This document shows, piece after piece, positions 22,913-30,607 of a stretch of DNA of 64,000 nt. The notes under the pieces are model-generated. The model saw nothing but the letters and a program-made list of their open reading frames with translations, made no database searches and was not told where the DNA came from. Every line of letters begins with the position of its first letter. Position 1 is the stretch's first letter. A program made the translations under genes and the position numbers. The stretch covers positions 992,001 through 1,056,000 of the forward strand of contig CAXXHC010000003.1 of assembly GCA_963663525.2 (NCBI GenBank), read 5' to 3'. The stretch comes from G963663525 sp963663525 (lineage in GTDB: Bacteria; Myxococcota_A; SURF-8; G963663525).

Positions 22913-24820
22913 GTGAATTTTGCACGCAGACTGACGATAAGTATGCTGATGGTTGTCTTGATTGCGTGCGGTGCTACGGCATCCATCGGGGGATTTCTTC
23001 TTTGGCAACAATGGAAAAGCCAAGCCGAAAATCTGGCTTGGCAGGATATCCGCACCGTTCGTAAGATGTTCGACGGCTCCATCGGCGCCATTGATGCCTC
23101 GTTGCGATTCACCGTTCTCGGAGAACGTTTCAGCCAAGCCGTGGGAAACGGCGAACTTACCTATCTTGTTCCCCGATTGAAGTTGGTGGCAGAATCCGCA
23201 CGACTCGATTTCCTCCTCGTTACCGATGCAAACGGCGTCGTCCTTTACCGAGTACATAACCCGGAATTTTCCGGAGACAGCTTCAAGTCGTATTCTCTCG
23301 TGTCCCGTATTCTGTCCGGGGAAAAGATGATATCGGGTACGGTGCTGTTTCCTCTCGACAAACTCGCGCACGAGAACAAAATTCTTGCAGACCAGGCGAA
23401 ATTCGAAAACGAAAACCCCATCGGAAACGATTCCTGCAAAAATCCCGATTCCGCACTATTTCAAATGGCTTCCGCAGCCGTATACCTGCCGAATCGACAA
23501 CTTGCCGGAGTATTGGTCGGCGGAGTGCTGCTTCATCGAAGAACGGACCTGTTCGGTGAGACCGAAAACGGCGATGGCGAGTTGTCCGGACCGTATCGCA
23601 CGGTTTTTCTGGATAAGACGCGGATCACGACCAACGTAAAGAATCCTGCCGGTCGGATGGCGTTTGGGACATGCGTGGACGATACGATATACGATCGGGT
23701 GATAATACAAGGTCGGTCGTGGCTTGGGAAAAGCCACGCGGCGGGGTTGGAATACATTGCCGCGTACGAACCCATTCGCAACATCGACGGACGAATCGTG
23801 GGCATTCTGGGAGCGGGTGTCCCGGCGGATGTTCAGCAAAGGATCATCGTCAAAATTCTTCTGATGTTCGGGGCGGTTTCACTGGCGGGTACGCTTTTTG
23901 CAGGTTTTATAGGGTGGAGATTTTCCCGGTATTTCTATCGTCCACTAAAGGAACTTACCGTGCTGACGGACGCCATCGGCCAGGGAGATTTCGACACCGT
24001 ACCGCCCCCCCGTAAAAATGACGAATTCAAACGCTTGCGCTATGCTTTCGAACGTATGGCCAGATCGCTCAAAGAGCGGGATGAGATTTTAAAGGAGCGC
24101 ACCCGTCGGCAACTTACCCAATCCGAGCGGTTGGCGTCCGTGGGAAGGCTGGCGGCGGGTGTGGCGCATGAAATCAACAATCCGCTGACAGGTGTACTCA
24201 CCTTTTCTCATATGCTGCGCCGAGATGCACCTGAAGGTTCTCAACAAGCCGAGGATCTGGACACAATTATCGAAGCCACGACCCGCTGCAAGCAGATCGT
24301 GCGGGGCTTGCTCGACTTCTCGCGTCAGAACGAACCGAAAAAAAGCCTCGTCAACCTGAACGAAATCACTCAAAACGCAATCAATTTGATGAGAAACCAG
24401 GCCAAAATCCACCAGGTGGACGTGAAGATGGAACTCGAATCCAATCTGCCGCAACTCGTCGTGGACGGCAAACAGCTTCACGATGTGATCGTCAATCTAA
24501 TCGTCAACGCCATCGACGCCATGCCGGAGGGCGGTCAATTGCATATAGCAAGCCGATCCGAAAAAGACGAAAGCGGCGACTGGCTGGAAATCGAGGTCGG
24601 CGACACCGGTTCAGGAATTCCGCCGGACACGATCGATCATATCTTCGACCCGTTTTTCACGACGAAACCGGCGGGAAAGGGAACGGGTCTGGGGTTGGCC
24701 ATCGCGTATGGGATCGTTACCGAACATGGAGGCACGATTCAGGTTAAAAGCACGATTGAGAAAGGATCGACTTTTGTCGTTCGTTTGCCTTTGGGAAACG
24801 TAGGAGAAATACATGCCTAA
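22913..24820 (+). CDS. Cache-domain sensor histidine kinase (NtrB-like partner of the next gene)
   Basis: A 635-residue membrane kinase. The GTG at 22913 is chosen because GGAGG lies five bases before it, whereas an ATG 20 codons upstream has no ribosome site. A helix at about 8-32 leads to a periplasmic Cache-type domain (about 35-305). A second helix (about 312-335) and a HAMP region follow. HisKA has GVAHEINNPLTG. The ATPase domain has NLIVNAIDAMPEGG, DTGSGIPPD and GKGTGLGLAIAYG. The HEINNPL subtype typically pairs with NtrC-like regulators. Its end overlaps the NtrC-type gene by 8 bp, so the two form a cognate pair. The Cache ligand is unknown. Confidence 0.93.
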   Translation: MNFARRLTISMLMVVLIACGATASIGGFLLWQQWKSQAENLAWQDIRTVRKMFDGSIGAIDASLRFTVLGERFSQAVGNGELTYLVPRLKLVAESARLDFLLVTDANGVVLYRVHNPEFSGDSFKSYSLVSRILSGEKMISGTVLFPLDKLAHENKILADQAKFENENPIGNDSCKNPDSALFQMASAAVYLPNRQLAGVLVGGVLLHRRTDLFGETENGDGELSGPYRTVFLDKTRITTNVKNPAGRMAFGTCVDDTIYDRVIIQGRSWLGKSHAAGLEYIAAYEPIRNIDGRIVGILGAGVPADVQQRIIVKILLMFGAVSLAGTLFAGFIGWRFSRYFYRPLKELTVLTDAIGQGDFDTVPPPRKNDEFKRLRYAFERMARSLKERDEILKERTRRQLTQSERLASVGRLAAGVAHEINNPLTGVLTFSHMLRRDAPEGSQQAEDLDTIIEATTRCKQIVRGLLDFSRQNEPKKSLVNLNEITQNAINLMRNQAKIHQVDVKMELESNLPQLVVDGKQLHDVIVNLIVNAIDAMPEGGQLHIASRSEKDESGDWLEIEVGDTGSGIPPDTIDHIFDPFFTTKPAGKGTGLGLAIAYGIVTEHGGTIQVKSTIEKGSTFVVRLPLGNVGEIHA

Positions 24821-26219
24821 GCCGTTTCGAATTCTCGTGGTGGACGACGACCCACTGGTAAGGAAAAGCATCAAACGAGTGTTATCGGAAAAATATTTGC
24901 TTCACGTTGTGGAAAAAGGACACGATGGCCTGGAGATTCTCAATAAAGGCCGCGTGGATTTGGCGTTGGTCGATCTCAAACTCCCGGATATCGGCGGCAT
25001 GGAAATTTTGCGTCAGGCTCCCGATCGCTTTCCCACCGTGCCCATTATCATCATTACGGGATATTCCACGGTGCGCAACGCCGTGGAAACCATCAAATTA
25101 GGAGCTTTCGACTATCTCGCGAAGCCGTTTACTCCGGAAGAACTTGAACGGACCGTGGAAAGGGCTTTGCAGCGTCAACGCCATCTTCGTTCTTTCGGTG
25201 AAATCAGTGGAAACGTCGTGGACGAACGCGAAGGTTTTCGCCTGATTGGACAGAGCGAATCCATGAGGCGCGCCTTCGATCTCATGCAGCAGGTGTCTGT
25301 GACGGACAGCACCGTGCTCCTTGTCGGAGAAAGCGGAACCGGCAAGGAATTGTTCGCGCACATGATTCACACAGGAAGCCCACGAAGTAAAAATCCTTTT
25401 TTGGCGGTGGATTGCGGGGCGATTTCTCCCCAACTCGTTGCAAGCGAACTGTTCGGCCACATCCGTGGATCGTTTACGGGAGCGGCATCCAACCGTGCCG
25501 GATTGTTTCAGTCCGCCAATGGCGGCACCTTTTTCATGGATGAAATCGGCAACTTGCCTCTCGATCAACAGGCCACGCTGCTGCGGATTCTGGAATCTCG
25601 CGAAGTTCGGCCCGTCGGAGCATCGAAGTCGGAAAAAATCGACGTTCGTTTGATTGCCGCAACGAATCGTGATCTTGCGGAAATGGTGCAAAACGGCAAA
25701 TTTCGTCAGGATCTCTATTATCGCCTGAACGTGTTTCCCATTCTTTTGCCTCCGTTGCGGGAACGTCGGGAAGATATTCCGCTTCTATGCGAGTATTTTT
25801 TGAGCAAATTTTCCGAACGAATGAAGAAGCCTATTACAGGATTTAGTGACGAAGCCCTCGATATTTTGAAAAACCACGACTGGCCCGGAAACGTTCGGGA
25901 ACTTTCCAACGTCGTGGAACGACTGGTTATTCTCTGCGATCAGAGGGTGGTAGGTAGCAAGAATATCCGGCAGGGAACACCGATTGGAGATATGGCGACT
26001 TCAGTTCCGAAAAGCCTGGAAGAATTAAACGATATCAAACGCGAATTACGCAATAGAATCGTGGAAGATGTGGAAAAGGCGTTTTTGCTCGAAGCTTTGG
26101 CTCGGAACGATTACAATGCCAGCCACGCCGCCAAGGACGTGGGTATGCAACGCTCGAATTTCCAAGCTCTCATGCGAAAATACAATCTGAGAATTCGGGA
26201 TCTTGCATCCGGAAGGTAA
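24813..26219 (+). CDS. NtrC-family sigma-54-dependent response regulator
   Basis: A 468-residue activator. Receiver 1-120 (D11/D12, phospho-acceptor D54, T82, K104). AAA+ domain about 143-375 with Walker A GESGTGKE (172-179), sigma-54 contact loop GSFTGA (219-224, a Ser variant of GAFTGA) and Walker B GGTFFMDEIG. A Fis-type helix-turn-helix closes the protein (NASHAAKDVGMQRSNFQALM). It would open sigma-54 promoters when phosphorylated by the overlapping kinase. Three sigma-54 promoter matches in this window precede hydF, the hydA operon and the sensor operon, making these the obvious target set. Confidence 0.95.
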   Translation: MPKPFRILVVDDDPLVRKSIKRVLSEKYLLHVVEKGHDGLEILNKGRVDLALVDLKLPDIGGMEILRQAPDRFPTVPIIIITGYSTVRNAVETIKLGAFDYLAKPFTPEELERTVERALQRQRHLRSFGEISGNVVDEREGFRLIGQSESMRRAFDLMQQVSVTDSTVLLVGESGTGKELFAHMIHTGSPRSKNPFLAVDCGAISPQLVASELFGHIRGSFTGAASNRAGLFQSANGGTFFMDEIGNLPLDQQATLLRILESREVRPVGASKSEKIDVRLIAATNRDLAEMVQNGKFRQDLYYRLNVFPILLPPLRERREDIPLLCEYFLSKFSERMKKPITGFSDEALDILKNHDWPGNVRELSNVVERLVILCDQRVVGSKNIRQGTPIGDMATSVPKSLEELNDIKRELRNRIVEDVEKAFLLEALARNDYNASHAAKDVGMQRSNFQALMRKYNLRIRDLASGR

Positions 26220-26221
26220 CC

Positions 26222-26348
26222 TGAATTAGTTACGATCTTCCCGGACAATTGAAAGATGCAAAGAGGCCAGTCCTTGGGAACTTTGAAGGGTTCCCAGGGT
26301 CAGTCTCTTTGGTAGTCTCAATTGTCCGGCAAGATTGCGGCTAATTCA
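26222..26348. repeat. 127-bp interrupted palindrome after the NtrC-type gene
   Basis: The outer arms of about 31 bp match almost throughout (TGAATTAG, ATCTT, CCGGACAATTGA on the left against the complement on the right), and the inner part also pairs (CTTGGGAAC with GTTCCCAGG). The whole can fold into one long hairpin starting right after the stop codon. It could be a strong terminator or a small inverted-repeat element. Confidence 0.7.
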
Positions 26349-26538
26349 TATAATTTGATCAGAAGAACTTGATTTTTACCAATCTTTATTTCAGAATTAT
26401 TTTAAGATTACAGTATGCATTTCAACATTGGTGAAAAGATAGTTTACAATGCCGTATATATCTCGAAAAATTTGGGATATTGAACTTCTGTTTTTTTCTC
26501 TCCGCTATTTCCGCTATTAGGGAGTTTTAATCATTAAC
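26349..26538. other. AT-rich leader before the second signalling island
   Basis: 190 bp (about 319 bp counting the palindrome) that are markedly AT-richer than the flanking genes. TTTACAATG and TATATA elements occur near 26441-26460, but no promoter is certain. GGGAG at 26520-26524 is the probable ribosome site for 26539. Confidence 0.45.
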
Positions 26539-29500
26539 ATGAAGACTGCTTTAAAAAACCGCTTCCTTGTATATATGCCTATTTTATTGTTGTTTGCAGG
26601 TTTACCCTTCTCTGGTTTTGCGAACCAAAAATATTCGAAATTCAGTTCAAACCTTGAAACAAAATCTTATGCTAAAAACGACGCTGTATCACTGACCAAA
26701 GAAGAACAAAAATGGATAGATGAACATCCAGTCGTTCGTCTCGGCACGGCTCAGGATTATCCACCGTTTGATTTTACAGACGATAACGGTCGGTACATTG
26801 GAATTACACCCGATTATCTCAGACTAATCACCAAGTACACGGGATTGCAATTCGAAGTTTCGATAGACAGGCCATGGTCTGAGACCTACGGGGCAGCTAT
26901 TGAACGCGACTTGGACGGGATGGCTTGTATATTCAAAAGTGAGGAGCGTGAGACCCATTTCTATTTTACAGATTCATATTTCAATTCTCCAGAAGTTATT
27001 ATAGCGCTCAAAAACAACAAGGATATTCACAGTTTCGGTGACCTTTTTGATAAGATCATTGCCGTTGAGAAAAACTACCTCATCGAAGAGAAACTTATCG
27101 AAAAATATCCGGAAGTAAAACGCTATCAAGTAGCTAATCCACCTGAAGCTTTATACGCCGTCAGTATGGGAAAAGCGGATGCTTATATCGGAAATTTCGC
27201 GTTGGCTTCTCATTACATAGAAGAAAACCAATTGGCTAATCTACAAGTTGTCGGTCGTTCGCCGTTTGAAATCGAAAAATTCCGCATCGCGATTCGTAAT
27301 GACTGGTCGAACGATTCGGTTTCCATCATCAATAAGGGTATTCAGGCAATAACTTTCCAAGAACATCAGGCCATCAAACACAAGTGGCTCGGAATACGAC
27401 TCGAAGCATCAGTGAATGAAAAATCGTCCAAAGCGGACCGCTCCGACAACGAACCGCCGACCTACATGCGACTTTTGGTTTACGTGGCGTTGATTTTCGT
27501 GGGTTGTTTGCTGTTGTTCGTTCTCGGACGGTTCACCATAAGCTATTTGTTCAGAAAATTCGCCGGACGAGACTACCAACTCAGTCTGCGCTATGTGCTG
27601 ATGGTCGGTGGGACGCTGTTTGCCACGGCTGTTTTGTTGACTGGGTGGCTTGGCCTGAAAAACATGGAACAAACCCTGAGAGAAAACGTAGGGGAATCTC
27701 TGATAGTGGTGGCTCGTTCCACCAACGAATCCTTGCGAGTGTGGTACGAAGCCCGAAAAGAAGCACTTGTTGTCCATGCTCAGGACAAACGTCTTCTTCC
27801 CTGGGTCAAAACGCTTCTGGAATTGCCCCATACCTGCGAAATGCTCAATGAAAACAAAGCCCAAACGGAATTCCGAGAAAATTATCTCAGGTTGCATCAA
27901 TCGGGAACGGAAGGCATGTTTTTGATCGCACCTGACCGGCTTACGATCTCAACCATGAATCCGAATGCCGTAGGTTCTTCCAATTTTCTTGCTCGCTATG
28001 CACCAAAATTGATCGATCGAGCATTTAACGGAGAAACGGTTTTCATTCCACCGATTAAATCCGGAAGCGATTCAGACAATCTATGGAACATCCGACCCCC
28101 CCAAGCCCCTCATCTGTATTTGGCCACTCCGGTTCGTGATGAAAAAGGCAATATTCTTGCCGTGCTGGTGCATAATATCAATCTTTTCAAGGATTTCAGC
28201 AGCATCTTTCATGCTGGGCGTATCAGTGAAAGCGGCGAAACCTACGCTTTCAATGCAAATGGGTTTTTACTGACCGCGAGCCGTTTTTCCCGGGAACTCA
28301 AGGAATGGGGACTTGTCGAAAAAGAGGATCGTTATGGCGGTGTTTTGTCGCTACGCATCGCGGCACCTCCCGTCAACCTGACGGAGGGTCCAGCTCCCGA
28401 TATTCCCCAAAGAAATTTTCCCCTTACGAAAATGGCGCAAATCGCCATCTCCGGTAAGGACGGGGTAGACGTCGAAGGGTACGAAGATTACCGGGGGGTT
28501 CGAGTGTTGGGTGCCTGGATCTGGGACGATGTGCTTGGTATCGGTTTGGCCACGGAAATCGACGAAAAAGAAGCGCTCAAAGCCTTTACATCCACCCGGA
28601 TCGTCGTCGTGACCGTCGTCAGCATTACCGTGTTGCTTTCCCTGTGGCTGGTCGGCGTGGTTCTCTGGGTTGGGGAACATGGTCGCCGGACATTGGAAAC
28701 AGCGAAAAACGAATGGGAAAACCTAGCCGAGACACGCACCAGAGAATTGCGGCAGCGAGAAAAGAAATTCAGCGCCATTTTCGATCAGACTACGCAGTTG
28801 ATGTCCGTTTTAGATACGGAAGGCAACGTATTGGAAGTCAATCGGGCCGCCATGGAGATGACGAAGAACAATTTAGAAGACATGCTCGGGCGTCCGTTTT
28901 GGAAGGCATCCTGGTGGGATCATTCCGAGGATTTGAGAGAAAAGATCAAACATTCCGTAAAAAGAACGGCTTTGGGTGAATTCGCGCGATTTGAGCTGAC
29001 GCTGCCGACTCCTATGGGAGAAAAGGCTTCGATCGATTTCACGTTGACGCCCGTGATGGATGAAAACAACGAGGTTCTTTTCCTTTTGCCAATGGGGCAC
29101 GACATCACCGAGCGTATCAAGGCCGAACGGGCAATCACCGCTTCGGAAAAGCGAAGCAGGAGTTTATTGGAATCCGCGCCGGACGCGATGATTATCGTCA
29201 ACCGAGACGGCGTGATCGAAGGTGCCAACAAGCAGGCCGAGACGCTGTTTCGATATACCCGTGAAGAAATTCTCTGGCAGCCGATCGAACGTTTAGTGCC
29301 TGAAAATATTCGGGAAAAACACGTAGGTATTCGCAGTGAATACATTTCCAATCCTTTTCGCTTATCCATGGGAGGGGGGCGTGAGTTTTTCACTCAGACG
29401 AAAGATGGCGAGATCGTCCCCGTTGAAATCAGCCTCAATCCTCTGGAAACCGACGAAGGGACACTGATCGTGGCGTCTATCCGCGACATCACCGAGCGAA

Positions 29501-30078
29501 AAAAACTGATGCTTGCCATCGAAAGTGCGGAGGAACGTTCGCGCCTGCTGCTGGAATCGGTGGGGGAAGGCATTGTCGGCGTGAATTCCGAGGGGGTGGT
29601 CTCTTTCGTCAATCCTGCTGCGATGCGTATGCTGGGATATTCCCAGCCGGAGATCATCGGTAAGTCAGTCCATTCATTAATCCATCATAGTACGATGACC
29701 GGTGAACCCTATCCTCAAGTAGACTGTCCCATGACTGCCTCTTACCGGGATGGAAAAGTCCACATGATCAATGATGAAGTACTTTGGAGAAAAGATGGAA
29801 CATGGTTCCCTGTGGAATATTCCAGTATGCCCATCGAGAAAGACGGCAAGGTCATCGGAGCGGTGGTGGCTTTCAAGGATATTACCGAAAGCAAACGGGT
29901 GGAAAAAGAGTTGCATCAACATATGGACGATTTAGAACGATTCAACAAATTGGCCGTAGGGCGCGAAGAGATGATGATCACGTTGAAAGAAGAAATCAAC
30001 AATCTATACGAGCAACTGGGAAAACCAGTAAAGTATAGAATTATCCAGGATTTAGGGGAGGACGAAAGTCATGTTTAA
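26539..30078 (+). CDS. Membrane sensor: solute-binding domain, Cache and three PAS, no kinase
   Basis: A 1179-residue receptor. A signal peptide (1-28) is followed by a bacterial solute-binding family 3 domain (about 52-290; RLGTAQDYPPFDF). Two membrane helices (about 310-335 and 352-374) and a large Cache-like periplasmic domain (about 380-700) come next. A third helix (about 706-728) precedes three PAS domains (about 760-880, 885-1010, 1015-1140) and a short coiled coil. The protein stops without a HisKA/ATPase or any other output domain. The end overlaps the V4R gene by 8 bp, and a soluble hybrid kinase follows, so the three probably work as one split receptor. Base composition is more AT-rich at the 5' end. 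Confidence 0.92.
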   Translation: MKTALKNRFLVYMPILLLFAGLPFSGFANQKYSKFSSNLETKSYAKNDAVSLTKEEQKWIDEHPVVRLGTAQDYPPFDFTDDNGRYIGITPDYLRLITKYTGLQFEVSIDRPWSETYGAAIERDLDGMACIFKSEERETHFYFTDSYFNSPEVIIALKNNKDIHSFGDLFDKIIAVEKNYLIEEKLIEKYPEVKRYQVANPPEALYAVSMGKADAYIGNFALASHYIEENQLANLQVVGRSPFEIEKFRIAIRNDWSNDSVSIINKGIQAITFQEHQAIKHKWLGIRLEASVNEKSSKADRSDNEPPTYMRLLVYVALIFVGCLLLFVLGRFTISYLFRKFAGRDYQLSLRYVLMVGGTLFATAVLLTGWLGLKNMEQTLRENVGESLIVVARSTNESLRVWYEARKEALVVHAQDKRLLPWVKTLLELPHTCEMLNENKAQTEFRENYLRLHQSGTEGMFLIAPDRLTISTMNPNAVGSSNFLARYAPKLIDRAFNGETVFIPPIKSGSDSDNLWNIRPPQAPHLYLATPVRDEKGNILAVLVHNINLFKDFSSIFHAGRISESGETYAFNANGFLLTASRFSRELKEWGLVEKEDRYGGVLSLRIAAPPVNLTEGPAPDIPQRNFPLTKMAQIAISGKDGVDVEGYEDYRGVRVLGAWIWDDVLGIGLATEIDEKEALKAFTSTRIVVVTVVSITVLLSLWLVGVVLWVGEHGRRTLETAKNEWENLAETRTRELRQREKKFSAIFDQTTQLMSVLDTEGNVLEVNRAAMEMTKNNLEDMLGRPFWKASWWDHSEDLREKIKHSVKRTALGEFARFELTLPTPMGEKASIDFTLTPVMDENNEVLFLLPMGHDITERIKAERAITASEKRSRSLLESAPDAMIIVNRDGVIEGANKQAETLFRYTREEILWQPIERLVPENIREKHVGIRSEYISNPFRLSMGGGREFFTQTKDGEIVPVEISLNPLETDEGTLIVASIRDITERKKLMLAIESAEERSRLLLESVGEGIVGVNSEGVVSFVNPAAMRMLGYSQPEIIGKSVHSLIHHSTMTGEPYPQVDCPMTASYRDGKVHMINDEVLWRKDGTWFPVEYSSMPIEKDGKVIGAVVAFKDITESKRVEKELHQHMDDLERFNKLAVGREEMMITLKEEINNLYEQLGKPVKYRIIQDLGEDESHV

Positions 30079-30607
30079 GGAAGATCGAGAAGATGCTCGG
30101 TTCAATTGGAGTATGATCGGAAATATCGAAATGGGGCGGCCTCAATTGGGGGCAAGCATGGATGTCGCCGTATACCGTCTGATGCAGTTTACGTTGCGGG
30201 ACGTGTTGATTCAACAGTTCGATCCAGAAACAGCGGATAAAATTTTCTACGCTGCGGGAAAGCTTGCCGGGCAGGAATTTTATAAAACGTTCATAGACAA
30301 ATCCCTTGATTTCGAAGGATTCGTCACGACGTGCATGGACAAGCTGGCTGAGTTGAAAATCGGGATTTTACGAATCGAAAAAGCAGATCTGGTCAATCTG
30401 GCTTTCACGTTGACCGTTGCCGAAGATCTGGACTGCTCGGGGCTTCCCGCGTGCGACGAGGAGATTTGTATATATGACGAGGGCTTTCTCAGCGGTCTGT
30501 TTCTGGAATACACAGGCAAGGAATTCGATGTAAAGGAAGTTGATTGCTGGTGCTCCGGGGATCGTGTCTGTCGTTTCGAAGTCCATCCCAGAAAGACGCT
30601 TGCATGA
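30071..30607 (+). CDS. V4R (4-vinyl reductase-like) domain protein
   Basis: A 178-residue soluble protein made of one V4R domain, a small-molecule-binding fold found in XylR/DmpR-type sensors and BchJ. It keeps the cysteine-rich pattern of the family (DCSGLPACDEEIC, then CWCSGDRVCRFEV). It overlaps the membrane sensor by 8 bp and the hybrid kinase by 4 bp (ATGA), so the three are translationally coupled in near-fixed ratio. It may add a second ligand input to the kinase; metal or haem binding by the cysteines is possible but not shown. Confidence 0.87.
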   Translation: MFKEDREDARFNWSMIGNIEMGRPQLGASMDVAVYRLMQFTLRDVLIQQFDPETADKIFYAAGKLAGQEFYKTFIDKSLDFEGFVTTCMDKLAELKIGILRIEKADLVNLAFTLTVAEDLDCSGLPACDEEICIYDEGFLSGLFLEYTGKEFDVKEVDCWCSGDRVCRFEVHPRKTLA

